64,000 nucleotides of DNA from Topomyia yanbarensis. Lineage: Eukaryota; Arthropoda; Insecta; Diptera; Culicidae. Below the pieces are notes generated by a model. That model was not told the origin of the DNA, searched no databases, and saw only the letters and a list, made by a program, of their open reading frames with translations. The stretch lies in assembly GCF_030247195.1 (NCBI RefSeq), contig NC_080671.1:299719934-299783933 (forward strand). The letters run 5' to 3'. This document shows, one piece after another, positions 9,253 to 20,627 of the stretch (the first letter of the stretch is position 1; the number at the start of each line of letters is the position of its first letter). The position numbers and the translations under genes were made by a program.

Positions 9253-12029
9253 CCCATCCTTGGTGGGACAAAGAGTGCTCTGATGCATATGAAGCTAAAC
9301 AAGTTGCCTACAAAGAAATTATGAAACAGAAAGGGGGTATACGTGAGAACTTTGAAAATTATTTCATTTTGCAAAACAAATTTGACAGTATACGTCGTGC
9401 CAAAAAGTCTAGTTATTGGAGACGCTTCGTTGATGGCTTGTCAAGAGAAACATCAATGAGTACTCTTTGGAACACAGCCAGAAGAATGAGGAATCGAAAC
9501 GTGACTAATGAAAGCAAAGATTTTTCGAAACGTTGGATATTTAATTTTGCCAAGAAAATTTGTCCAGATTCTGCTCCTGCGCAGAAAATCATTCGTGATG
9601 CTCCCACAAGTAACGATTTCATAGATTCGCCTTTGACAAAGATGGAATTTTCAATTGCACTCCTCTCATGCAACAATAATGCTCCGGGCCTAGACAGAAT
9701 TAAATTCAATTTGGTGAAGAATCTGCCTGACCTAGCAAAAAGACGCATGCTGAATTTATTCAACAAGTTTCTTGAGCAGAATATTGTCCCGCGTGAATGG
9801 AGACAAGTGAGAGTTATCGCCATTCCAAAACCGGGAAAACCAGCCTCCGATCATAACTCGTATCGACCGATTGCAATGCTATCCTGCATCAGGAAATTGT
9901 TGGAAAAAATTATCCTACGACGTCTCGACAATTGGGTTGAGGCGAACGGCTTGCTCTCAGATACCCAGTTTGGTTTTCGGAGAGGAAAGGGAACGAATGA
10001 TTGCCTGGCGCTACTTTCGTCAGAAATCCAACTCGCTTACGCAAAAAAAGAACAAATGGCGTCTGTGTTCTTAGACATAAAAGGAGCATTCGACTCAGTC
10101 TCCATTGATGTTCTCTCGGAGAAGCTACATCAATGTGGTCTTTCACCGATATTAAATAATTATTTATACAATTTATTGTCAGAAAAGCACATGCATTTTT
10201 CATATGGCGATTTGGCGACACTCAGAATAAGTTACATGGGCCTCCCACAAGGCTCTTGTCTAAGCCCCCTTCTCTATAATTTTTACGTGAATGACATTGA
10301 TAATTGTATTGTCAGCCCATGCACTCTGAGACAACTTGCAGATGATGGGGTGGTTTCTGCCACAGGACCTAAAGCCATAAACTTACAACAACCATTGCAA
10401 GATAGCTTGGATAATTTATCAATTTGGGCTTTAAAGCTGGGCATCGATTTTTCTACGGAGAAAACAGAGTTGGTCGTTTTCTCAAGGAAGCGTGATCCAG
10501 CTCAGCTTCAGCTTCAGTTAGTTGGTAGAACGATAGCCCAAGTCCTGACTTTTAAATACCTTGGAATTTGGTTCGATTCTAAAGGCACATGGGGAGGCCA
10601 CATTAGGTATCTAATAACGAAATGCCAACAAAGGATAAATTTTCTGCGAACAATAACTGGATCATGGTGGGGTTCTCATCCAAGTGACATGATAAGATTG
10701 CATCAAACAACAATACTTTCAGTAATGGAATATGGATGCATCTGTTTCCGTTCAGCTGCACATTATTAAACTGGAACGGATACAGTATCGTTGTTTACGA
10801 ATTGCCTTAGGTTGCATGCAGTCGACCCATACGATGAGTCTTGAAGTACTAGCGGGAGTTCTTCCTTTAAAAGACCGATTCTGGGATCTCTCCTCTCGTT
10901 TACTTATTCGATGTGATGTTATGAACCCACTGGTAATTGAAAATTTTGAAAGACTTGTCGAGCTTCAACCCTAAACCAGATTCATGACAGTGTATTTCAA
11001 TCACATGTCACAAGAAATAACGCCTGCTAGGTATGTTCCCACATGCGTCAATATACTAGATACTCCTGAATCCACTTTATTCTTCGACACGTCCATGCAA
11101 GCAGAGATTCGTGGAATTCCGGATCATCTACGCTCGCGGGAGATCCCTAAAATATTCACAAGTAAATATCAACACATAGACTGCCTTAAAATGTTTTACA
11201 CTGATGGGTCACGAATCAGTGAGGCCACTGGTTTCGGTATTTTCAACAATAATTTTTCAATTTCTCTCAAACTTGCAGAACCCGCCTCTGTTTATATAGC
11301 GGAACTAGTAGCAGTTCACTATAGTTTGCAAATAATTAATACTTTACCCCCGAACCATTACCTTATCCTCACTGATAGTCTCAGCACAATTGCAGCTCTA
11401 CGCTCAAAGAGGATTGATAATCACGATCCATTCTTTTTGGGGAATATACGAGAATCTCTGAGTAACCTAACAAGAAAATGTTATAAATTTACCCTAGTAT
11501 GGCTCCCCGCCCATTGCTCTATTGCGGGCAATGAGAAAGCTGATAATTTAGCCAAGATTGGTGCACTAGATGGTGAAATATATGAAAGACCCATCGCTTA
11601 CAATGAATTTTATAGCGCTTCTCGACAGAGGACACTTGCTAGTTGGCAAACATCTTGGGACAATGGAGATATGGGACGATGGCTACACTCAATTATCCCT
11701 AAAGCATCAACGAAGGCACGGTTCAAAGGATTGGATGTAAGTCGGGACTTCATCCGTGTGATGTCAAGGCTCATGTCCAATCATTATACTTTAGATGCGC
11801 ATCTCCGTCGTATTGGGCTCGCTGAGGGTAATCATTGTGCTTGTGGAGAGGGTTACCATGACATTGAGCATGTTGTTTGGTCCTGCACCTGTCCTGTCCT
11901 GGTGTAGATTCTTTACAAGTCCGAGGAAGACCAATCCATGTTCCTGTTAGAGACATCCTGGCGTATCGCGATCCTCTATACATGGAACTTATCTATCATT
12001 TTCTAAAAACAGCGTCTGTCAAAATTTAA
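9253..12029 (+). pseudogene. Element A ORF2, 3' part: RT and RNase H, several lesions
   Basis: Resumes with PWWDKECSDAYEAK right after the B insertion and stays open to 10,769. RT motifs present: NSYRPIAMLS, FLDIKGAFDS, GLPQGSCLSP and QLADDGVV. A small deletion near 10,752 shifts the frame. An in-frame TAA follows at 10,972-10,974. The same frame then carries RNase H (YTDGSR, AELVAV, LTDSLST, AGNEKADNLAK) to a frameshift near 11,890. The remaining C-terminus (VPVRDILAYRD) ends at 12,029. Divergence from B is clear throughout, so A is an older subfamily, which fits its being the host of B. Confidence 0.88.
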
Positions 12030-12340
12030 TTAAATTCATCTCCTCATACTCTCATCCAAGGCTTATCATTCACCAATTAAAGTGTCATAGAATATTCAGT
12101 TTTTAAATTTAGACAATAACAGAAAAAAAGTAAATAAATACACCCGAAAATACTAGATCATTATGAAATACAGCAATGTAAAGAAAAAAACAAACAATAA
12201 AGTGATTTCAGTGTTAGTTTTAGACAAATTACTAGTATAGTTAAAATTAGTCTTAAGGATTTTTGTAACGTGCTATGTAAAAAAAGAAACTGGCGTAAAA
12301 AGCTTTTGCAAATGCCGTGTCAAATAAACGTATGAAAAAA
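12030..12340 (+). other. 3' UTR of element A
   Basis: AT-rich, about 310 bp, much shorter than that of B. It ends GTGTCAAATAAACGTATG and a short A run. AATAAA lies at 12,323-12,328. Confidence 0.8.
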
Positions 12341-12630
12341 AACTGTGTATGTCGTAATTATGATTGCCAGATACTGCTTTCTTTCTGAACAGTTTTGTTG
12401 AGACTCGAAAGCATTTCACAAGATCGGGGAAAAGGTTCTTATCACGTTGCAGGCATCGAAGGGGGCAATGAAGTAAATTTGCCGTTATTAGCTAATCGAC
12501 CTGTTCTTGAAATAGCTTACGGCCAATTTATTCACCTGGATGAAAACCTGTTTTCGTTTAAAGCCGGTTTTGGCTAATTTATCACCAGCAACCTGAAAAC
12601 TGGTTTTCAGCGAAAACCGGTTTTCATCTA

Positions 12631-12845
12631 GGGGCAGATCACTCAAAATAGAAATTCATAATGTATTTTGCAGAAAAACTAGCACAACATTTAACAAAAC
12701 GTCGAACAAAGTGGATTAGCGTAGGACGTTTGTTAAACAAACTCTTCTGCGAGGGAGTGCAAATCTGATGCAAAAATGGAAATTAAATGCATTTTTTTTC
12801 TAATTTGATGCAAATTTGTTATACATTCTTAGAGTGATCTGCCCC
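12631..12845. mobile_element. 215-bp MITE with perfect TIR and TA duplication
   Basis: Ends GGGGCAGATCACTC and its inverse GAGTGATCTGCCCC, flanked by TA at 12,629-12,630 and 12,846-12,847. Removing it rejoins GTTTTCATC-TA-GGTTTTCATCC. No coding capacity. The TA duplication fits a Tc1/mariner-type MITE. The surrounding 12,500-12,900 DNA repeats GAAAACCGGTTTTC-like motifs. Confidence 0.85.
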
Positions 12846-12906
12846 TAGGTTTTCATCCAGTGAAGAAATTGGCCGTTGAAGTTTCAATCATATTTCAAAG
12901 CGAAAT

Positions 12907-13060
12907 AGCGTGGTGAGCCTGTTTTCGCTTTATTTCTATTATCATCCAATCAATTTGAAGCCGTTTATTAAAAGAGCATCTACCAATTATAGTGCAATAT
13001 TTAATGGTAGCATTCGATTCGAGTTTTCGTTGTACTGTGGTTTTTTGCCAAATTCACGCG
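12907..13060 (+). mobile_element. Degenerate fragment of the GGGTGATGAGCC MITE family
   Basis: Resembles the left half of the complete copy at 45,973-46,291: GGTGAGCCTGTTTTCGC, then TTTCTATTATCA, TTTGAAGCCGTT and ATTCGATTCGAGTTTTCG in the same order. The right end is not seen, so it is truncated or overwritten by the next repeat. Confidence 0.6.
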
Positions 13061-13084
13061 TATTTTATTTACACAAAAATGGGC

Positions 13085-13333
13085 AAGTTTAGATCAATAA
13101 TGTCTTCTGAAAGTATTATCAGTATTTCAAGATCATTCCTCTGGTTTAGTACATTCGATGATTAATCTCCCTAAAAGTGAGATATTTTTCTTATTTTTTT
13201 AAATGTATAGATCATGAAATCATATGTTCTGCAATGTTGTAGAGCTACATTTTGCAAACAATTTTGCTTAAGAGTTCAAATCTGTATCTTCAATACTTGT
13301 GATGTTGTGGTTATAGTACCTTGTTTGTGGATG
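13085..13333 (+). repeat. Dispersed repeat, second copy inverted at about 33,924-34,165
   Basis: Shares, in reverse complement with the 34-kb copy, GATCAATAATG, TCAGTATTTCAAGA, CCTCTGGTTTAGTACATTC, GATTAATC and CAAATCTGTATCTTCAATAC. No frame is conserved. Its right edge merges with the foldback that follows; the 34-kb copy continues differently past GTTTGTGGATG. Confidence 0.65.
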
Positions 13334-14173
13334 ACCCCTTAAAATCATTTTTTTTAATATAACTTTTTTGGTATCGTACCTATGAATTTAGAACTTACAA
13401 ATTTATTTGAGTCAATGCCACCCGCAACTCTTTAAAAAAAAGTTTTGTTCTAGCTCTTCTATTTTTGAAGTTATTTAGCAATTTTTGAAAAAAATAGTTC
13501 TATTTCCAATAGCAATAACTTTTAAACGGGCAACCAAATATATTTATAAACATAAGTACAATAGTTAAATTACAAAATCCAATTTATTTCATTTGTCTAC
13601 TGTTATCTCCGGTGCTGGACGGTTTAGGAAGTACTTTTCGCTACTGATGTGTAACATCAGTGTTACACAGCTCCGAGATGTAGCAATCCTTGACTGTTAC
13701 TAAGGGTAACGCTCAAAACTAGAAGATTCCCGAACTTCGATACGGCCACGTATGTGGGAGAGTGCCCGTACACGTTTTCCGTACATTCAATGATACGAAA
13801 CGTTTTAAGCGATACTAATTTAAAGGGATTTTCTTCAAAATGTGTACAATTGGAATGCAAGGTAATTTAACATAATTTCTTTATATATTTAGTATTCTTG
13901 TTTATTGAAGAGTATTATCAGATGAAGCTGTGCAGCTTATGGTTTTTGACGATGACACTAGCAGCGAAAAGATTTTTAAATAAACTGTAATCAATGTATT
14001 TAACTTAAATGTGGTTTTTATTTTCTATAAGAAATATAAAAAATGCATGAAGTATTCCATTCTGGTGACTATAATAAAACTCTGGGTGCTCATAACTCAA
14101 GTACACAGTATTTGCTTTTAAAGGCGATTTTTGCGCGATTTTGAATAAGTTATGGGCGTAGCGGTCTTCTCCA

Positions 14174-14222
<49 letters not shown>

Positions 14223-14643
14223 AATTTCTTTCCTGCACACGCATACGTAAAAAGGGAACCCAGCGAGGAACAGATGAACAATTCCACTTAATGAAAATGT
14301 ATACTAGGCGGCGAAAAGCACTTCCTAAGCCGTCCATTACAGCTCCGGAGACAACAGTAGACAAATGAAATAAATTGGATTTTTTTGTTTATTTATTGTA
14401 CTTATGTTTATAACTATATTTGGTTGCCCGTTCAAAAGTTATTGCTATTGGAAATAGAACTATTTTTTTTTCAAAAATTGCTAAATAACTTCAAAAATAG
14501 AAGAGCTAGAACAAAACGTTCTTCTAAAGAGTTGCGGGTGGCATTGACGCAAATAACTTTGTAGAACATTCTAAATTCATAGGTACGATACCAAAAAAGT
14601 TATATTAAAAAATGATTTTAAGGGTCAACCACAAACAAGGTAC
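13317..14643. mobile_element. Foldback element with about 325-bp inverted arms
   Basis: The left arm, about 13,317-13,641, is the reverse complement of the right arm, about 14,311-14,643. It starts TACCTTGTTTGTGG and includes TTTTTTGGTATCGTACCTATG, TTCTAGCTCTTCTATTTTTG and TTTCATTTGTCTACTGTTRTC. The arms differ by scattered substitutions and small indels. The loop of about 670 bp holds a (TC)n tract at about 14,177-14,217 and no convincing gene. Class (foldback, or MITE with long TIRs) is not decided; no TSD is clear. Confidence 0.8.
14177..14217 (+). repeat. (TC)n microsatellite
   Basis: About 20 uninterrupted TC units inside the loop of the foldback element. Confidence 0.95.
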
Positions 14644-14939
14644 CAGTTCGCTTCGGACAATCAGACGAGCCTGACGTCTAATGGTTTTATTTGCCGTTTC
14701 AGTGTAGCGAGTGGTGAAAAGCAGCGCAGAAGTGTTTGTGATTATGTAATATAGTAAATCTTATGGCTTTGATAAAAAAATGTATGAAAATAAAAGAGCG
14801 AGCGGTGAAAAAGAAATTGTGTTGCCGATCACGGAAGCCAGCTTCTAGTTGAAATATTTTCAGTGAAAAGTGTGCACCGGTGGCTGTGAATAGTCAACAC
14901 ACATCCGAGAATGCCACTGAAGAAGAGGACGGCTTTATT

Positions 14940-15275
14940 ATGGATGCGGGTGAGATTGTTCTAAATACTCTGTTTTCCCAGATGACAGTCAGAAAAATTG
15001 ACTGCCCTAGCTGTTCTTACGTTGGAGACAATTTCACAAATCTTACCCTTCAATTGAATTATGCCTCCGGTCAATTTCAGAGGAGAGGGAGACAGAACCA
15101 TGCCCAACTACTGCTCGTTTTCGTTCTCTCGCTCTCATTCTTGCAGAAACATTCTATGCAAACACTCCAATTAGGCAATCCACCACGACGTTTGTTTGAC
15201 AATTCAGCGGTGGGTTCTGTCAACAAGCCTACTCCTGTGAACAGAAAAACTCGTCCGATAAACATCTTTCGTTAG
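14940..15275 (+). other. Unrecognised open frame, 111 aa from ATG
   Basis: I do not recognise this product. The frame begins MDAGEIVLNTLFSQM and has a single CPSC pair (DCPSCSYVGDN), too little for a zinc-finger call. The downstream part overlaps a repeat shared with 35,335-35,490, so the C-terminus is probably not genuine coding sequence. CATTCTTGCAG at about 15,137-15,147 looks like a splice acceptor. It may be an exon remnant or a chance frame. Confidence 0.15.
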
Positions 15276-15330
15276 TCCGATTCGTTTGATGTTGGATCGA
15301 ATCAACGATATTGTTGGACGTCGCACCCCT
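15180..15330 (+). repeat. Repeat shared with 35,335-35,490
   Basis: Both copies contain, in order, GTTTG-CAATTCAGC-GTGGGTT, a CCAGTCAAC or TGTCAACAAG segment, AGAAAAA-TC and GTCCGAT or GTCTGATCC, with moderate divergence. The second copy lies inside a hAT-type element. Direct orientation. Confidence 0.6.
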
Positions 15331-16703
15331 CGGAGTAACGCCAGAAGAAGTAAACAAGAATTAATCAGCTGATCAGAAACGTCTCATGGATTGCCTAATA
15401 GGATTATTCCGATTTACATCAAAAGCAAGAACAAGACAGTTGCGCTTCCTTTCATTTTTTTTTCAGGCGCTGCTGAAATCCCGAATCAGATTATTTGCAT
15501 TTGCGTTTAGGTATGCGTATGTGCACTATTGTAAGTTGAATAGATGGTGTCGACTTCTAATTGGTCGTTTTGTGAATCCAGAGAGTTAATAATATTTACA
15601 AAAGGGTCGCGAACACACTAAATAACAGTGATGCTGGATCTATTTTGTATACTTTTTATAAACCATAACAATTGATGAAAATTAAGTAAAAGGCGTGAAT
15701 GATGATATAGTTTTGTATATATTGTTTACAGAAACTTCAAAAAAATACAATTTAATTTTTAATGCTATTGGTTTCGTGAAGTCTTGGTTTAGTAGCGTGC
15801 TTCGCAATACAATTATTTTCAGCAAAAGTGAAAGGTATGCTAAATGAATCTGGCAACAATGGGCGCATGTTGTCTTAGGTTTTTCTACAGGACTGAGTAG
15901 AGAAAATTGAGAAGAGCAAGAAGCCTGTTTTCGCCTCTTGTCTTAGGTAAAGGTAGGGAAGACAAATGGATTTCAGATAACATGCTACGAGGTGTTGCGA
16001 TTTCACCATGTGTTTCACGGATAGGAGATGCAAATTCAATTGAATTTCCAATATTTCAGGAAATACTGGACAACAGATTTTTAATTTTCGAAGGGTCTGT
16101 TGCATTAAATACATAATCTGAAATGGTGGTGTGGTTAGGAATGTTTCTCTTCGGTAGCTTACTCCCGGACATATTTTATATATTGTGATTTTGAAGCATC
16201 AGATAGTCTTTCACATAAACCATTTAGTTTTCCAGCTTGTCTCGAATGCAGTTTTGAGTTGGTCGTTATACAACCGCTAATTATATGCTTAAGTATTCAT
16301 TGTGTTTATAGCATGCATTATTAACTATTAAACCATAGTATTCTACTATGTTTTTATTAAATTCTGTATGTTCGTTACACCTAAGGTCCTTTGCTTTTTT
16401 ATTGTATTCAAGGTAGGCATTCGATTGTAGGATTCATCATTATATATACTTCGTTCATCGTTTTCATTGTATCCCGCACTTTCATAGTCTTGTTTATAGT
16501 ACATTATATATATTTATTTCATCATTATCAATATTGTGGGCGCATCAGAGCATCATTGAAGTTGCAACTGGACAATGAAGTGGAAGGCCAATGGGAATCA
16601 AGAAAGAAAATTGCTCGTCGTTCGTGACCAGTAAATTTCTATCCAACAGTTGCAAACAATTTGGCGCGCTCTTCTTCAAACAAATCATCCCGTTCCGTAT
16701 TAT
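15331..16703. other. AT-rich non-coding DNA without recognised features
   Basis: No frame with family similarity, no clear TIR pair and no RNA gene seen. The sequence is AT-rich with short homopolymers. Weakly conserved old repeats cannot be excluded by eye. Confidence 0.6.
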
Positions 16704-16878
16704 GTTATATTATATTATATTATATTATATTATATTATATTATATTATATTATATTATATTATATTATATTATATTATATTATATTATATTATATTATAT
16801 TATATTATATTATATTATATTATATTATATTATATTATATTATATTATATTATATTATATTATATTATATTATATTAT
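16704..16878 (+). repeat. (TTATA)n satellite, about 35 units
   Basis: Nearly perfect pentanucleotide array. It abuts the left end of a hAT-type MITE. Because TTATA has no stop codon in three frames, it produces spurious frames encoding repeats of IILYY. Confidence 0.98.
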
Positions 16879-17203
16879 GGTTTGGTTTTCAACCTTTTTC
16901 GTTCCATTGACCCCTTTCCGAATATTGATCTCCACGATGTACCTCTTCCAGAAAATTGCTCACCATCATGACCCTATCAGAAAAAAATTATTTTCGATTG
17001 GAAACCATATTTTTTCAATTTGAAACCTGTTCCGGAGCACTCTCAATAAGCATCTTAATTTTGGCCACACTGAACCAATATATAAAGACAAATATTCAAT
17101 GGAAATGTATGGCTAACATGTTAAAGTTAATCCCGCATAATCCAACCCCTACATTAGACTAATTTACCCCTGGGAGTGAATTCACCCCGGTTGAAAACCA
17201 CTG
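16879..17203 (+). mobile_element. hAT-type MITE, copy 1 (about 325 bp)
   Basis: Ends GGTTTTCAACC and GGTTGAAAACCACTG. The body (TTCCGAATATTGATCTCC, CCACACTGAACCAATATATA, ATTAGACTAATTTACCCC) is the reverse complement of copy 2 at 17,405-18,666 without the nested insertion. The left end joins the TTATA array, so its TSD cannot be read. Confidence 0.75.
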
Positions 17204-17404
17204 ACTTAGGGGGACTTATTTTTCGGCAATGATGGCCTCGGGTGGTACGAGCCTGTATATTTGATTTTTTTTTTTGATGTTGTAGAATTACACTCAACAA
17301 ATAAATCACTTTGATTTTGAGTGATTATTCGCGTAAATGAATAAATTTCACCTTTCGAAAGACATCACATGGTTCCTGTAAACCACATCTGACATCCTAT
17401 AGAA

Positions 17405-18666
17405 CAGGGGTTTTCAACCGGGGGTGAATTCACCCCCAGGAGTAAATTAGTCTAATGTAGGGGGTGGATTATGCGGGATTAACTTTAACCTGTTAGCCTT
17501 AGGGGAGAGAGGGTAACAGTGGATCAGCAGGAACTGTGAAACATTCGCAATATAATCATAATGCATGATCAGAATCGCCTCATTCCCTTATATTTCACGA
17601 TTTCTAATTCTTTACACGTGTTGCTATATTTTGGAAGAGATCTGACAACTCTATCTCTTTTAATGGATATTTGTTTGTTTTGTGATAGCCAGAGCAAATT
17701 TGCAATGTAAAACATTATTCCACCTTTATGAGTTACCATTAATTGAATTAATGTTTAGTCTATTGCTGTTTATAGCAAATTTTATGCTCAAAATTTGCCG
17801 CGAACAAAGTTTTTTGGTAACTTCTCATGGTTCTGTGTAATTTCACAATTTTCATGAATAGACCCATTGGGTAACTGTGGAACGATGGCGTATGGGGAAC
17901 AGTGATTTTTTTTTTGTTTTTGTGGTCTGTCTCAAAATGTGAATGGGTTCCGATTTTCCACAGTAAATACTACTCATATAGTGCAAAATTAGTAAATTTG
18001 GGCAAGTTTTGTAGAAATTGTCTCTTATTTCAGGATTGCAGCTAATATGCATATATGGTGGTTCGATGTTACGCGATGATATAGTGGATTCTTTCGTAAA
18101 CAAACGATTTTCGCCTCAATATGACTTTAATTCAAAGCGTTAGGATCACTCTTCGTCAAAACAAAAGAATAAAATTTATAAGTAGAATATTTCACTATAG
18201 ACGACATCGTGTTTCATAGTTCCTACCCATAGGGCACACTTATACATTTTACCACCGACTGTTTACCATCCAAAAAAATTTATTTCCCGTGAATTTTACC
18301 AGCTGGAAAAAATATATGTATTAGTTAACAACAGAGTGGCACTATGTATCACTTTTGGTTACACAAATAACAAGTATTATCATCAAAATTAAATTGTAGA
18401 AAAAATGTGTTTCATTGTTAACCTCTCTCCCCTACAATCCCATTGGATATTTGTCTTTATATATTGATTCAGTGTGACCATAATTAAGATTCTTACTGAG
18501 AACACTCAGGAACAGGTTTTAAATTGGAAAAATATGGTTTCCATCCAATTGAAAATAATTTTTTTCTGACAGGGTAATGATGGTGAGCAATTTTCAGGAA
18601 GAGGTACATCGTGGAGAACAATATTCGGAAAGGGGTGAATGGAATGAAACAGGTTGAAAACCACTG
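17405..18666 (-). mobile_element. hAT-type MITE, copy 2, split by a nested TA MITE
   Basis: Starts CAGGGGTTTTCAACC and ends GGTTGAAAACCACTG. It is flanked by CTATAGAA (17,397-17,404) and CTGTAGAA (18,667-18,674), an 8-bp TSD with one mismatch. CAG...CTG ends plus an 8-bp TSD are hallmarks of hAT. A second element at 17,502-18,432 interrupts it; outside that insert it matches copy 1. Confidence 0.85.
17502..18432. mobile_element. 931-bp TA-type MITE nested in the hAT MITE
   Basis: TIR GGGGAGAGAGGGTAAC with inverse GTTAACCTCTCTCCCC (one mismatch), flanked by TA at 17,500-17,501 and 18,433-18,434. The AT-rich interior has no transposase-like frame. Removing it restores the alignment of the host MITE with copy 1, an independent check of the borders. 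Confidence 0.88.
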
Positions 18667-18674
18667 CTGTAGAA

Positions 18675-19380
18675 CTTACGGATTTACACATAACCCTGAA
18701 GTGACGCGACAATGAATCGTGAAACGCAGTTTAAGTGAATTTCCAGTGTGAACATGCAGAAGTGAAGTAGATTAGTACTCACATACATACATGGTGCAAT
18801 TGTCCAAAAAGAAAATATATGCCTTGATGAACAGCTCATGAAAGAAAGAATGATGCATTGTATTATTCATTTAAAGAATATGTGAGTATTGCTGCTACTA
18901 TATTGATTATCTCCCATATTATTCAGTTCAATGATTATATTCTTGAGGCCATCAAAGATAGAACTACGGAAACTGTCTGATACAAGGGAGAGCTTTTTCG
19001 TGTACTATGACGAGTTACCGAAACAAATAAGGTATCGTCCCAAACCAAACATTCGTAGCCCAATGCTGATACCGTCCACAACACTGCAAGTTTCCATAGG
19101 TTCTAAAGCTTAATGTTTGTTCATTATTTTGCTTTATTTCTGAATATTTGGATATTGTATATTGAATACATCTAATAGGCTTAAAAAGTGCTTGAACCAA
19201 AACTGTTAATTTAAATGAAGAGATCATCCAGCGCACCCACGGAAAAAGTAAAAAAAATCATTTTTTTTTATTTTGCAGTCTCTCGTTAAAATTTTACGAA
19301 GGAATGTCATAGAAAACACGAGCGTAAAGTTAAAATCTCTACAATAAAGAAAGCCTTGCGAGAACTTTAGATTTTTGTGA
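18675..19380. other. Non-coding spacer
   Basis: No gene, RNA gene or clear TIR pair recognised. It includes a short A/T-rich stretch near 19,240-19,275. Confidence 0.5.
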
Positions 19381-19503
19381 ATTATGCCTATCGTCCATTA
19401 TGCCTAACGTACATTATGCCTAAAGTAAGTTGTAATCGTCCATTATGCCTAAAGTATATTATGCCAATCGTCCATTATGCCTAACGTATTTATGCCTAAC
19501 CTC
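19381..19503 (+). repeat. Degenerate tandem array of TTATGCCTAACGT-like units
   Basis: About seven units with core ATTATGCCTAA or ATTATGCCTA, joined by CGTCC, CGTAC or AGT, e.g. at 19,383, 19,398 and 19,414. It sits immediately upstream of the long TTATA array. Many transposon ends carry such subterminal arrays, but no partner end is identified. Confidence 0.75.
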
Positions 19504-19510
19504 GCGCACC

Positions 19511-20608
19511 CTATATTATATTATATTATATTATATCATATTATATTATATTATATTATATTATATTATATTATATTATATTATATTATATTATATTATA
19601 TTATATTATATTATATTATATTATATTATATTATATTATATTATATTATATTATATTATATTATATTATATTATATTATATTATATTATATTATATTATA
19701 TTATATTATATTATATTATATTATATTATATTATATTATATTATATTATATTATATTATATTATATTATATTATATTATATTATATTATATTATATTATA
19801 TTATATTATATTATATTATATTATATTATATTATATTATATTATATTATATTATATTATATTATATTATATTATATTATATTATATTATATTATATTATA
19901 TTATATTATATTATATTATATTATATTATATTATATTATATTATATTATATTATATTATATTATATTATATTATATTATATTATATTATATTATATTATA
20001 TTATATTATATTATATTATATTATATTATATTATATTATATTATATTATATTATATTATATTATATTATATTATATTATATTATATTATATTATATTATA
20101 TTATATTATATTATATTATATTATATTATATTATATTATATTATATTATATTATATTATATTATATTATATTATATTATATTATATTATATTATATTATA
20201 TTATATTATATTATATTATATTATATTATATTATATTATATTATATTATATTATATTATATTATATTATATTATATTATATTATATTATATTATATTATA
20301 TTATATTATATTATATTATATTATATTATATTATATTATATTATATTATATTATATTATATTATATTATATTATATTATATTATATTATATTATATTATA
20401 TTATATTATATTATATTATATTATATTATATTATATTATATTATATTATATTATATTATATTATATTATATTATATTATATAATATTATATTATATTATA
20501 TTATATTATATTATATTATATTATATTATATTATATTATATTATATTATATTATATTATATTATATTATATTATATTATATTATATTATATTGTATTGTA
20601 TTATATTA
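19511..20608 (+). repeat. 1.1-kb (TTATA)n satellite, about 218 units
   Basis: Almost uninterrupted, with variants near 19,540 (TTATATCATA), near 20,480 (AATATTATA) and TTGTATTGTA at about 20,591. All frames are open, an artefact of the unit. The array lies at the 3' border of element C, and a short TATATTATATTATA run remains on the other side of C (25,466-25,479). I read the satellite as the target into which C inserted. Confidence 0.95.
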
Positions 20609-20627
20609 TTTTTTTATTCATTTCGTT

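Larger units (their letters stand above)
150..12340 (+). mobile_element. Retrotransposon A: I-superclade non-LTR element, full length but decayed, split by element B
   Basis: The outer element is bounded by a direct repeat, AACTGTGTATGTC, at 137-149 and 12,341-12,353, which I read as its TSD. Order: 5' UTR, ORF1 with CCHC knuckles, ORF2 (endonuclease, RT, RNase H), 3' UTR, AATAAA (12,323-12,328), short A-rich tail. Without element B and the duplicated 13 bp it is about 6.0 kb, close to B (6.19 kb) and D (6.09 kb without its insert). ORF1 has one frameshift. ORF2 has frameshifts near 2,500, 10,752 and 11,890 and an in-frame stop at 10,972-10,974, so this copy cannot move by itself. Assignment to the I/LOA/Loner-type superclade rests on RNase H plus a three-knuckle ORF1; the exact clade is not resolved. 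Confidence 0.9.

Noticed and set aside
14940..15275. Host zinc-finger gene
   Set aside because: Only one CPSC pair and no further Cys/His pattern; the C-terminal half overlaps a dispersed repeat.
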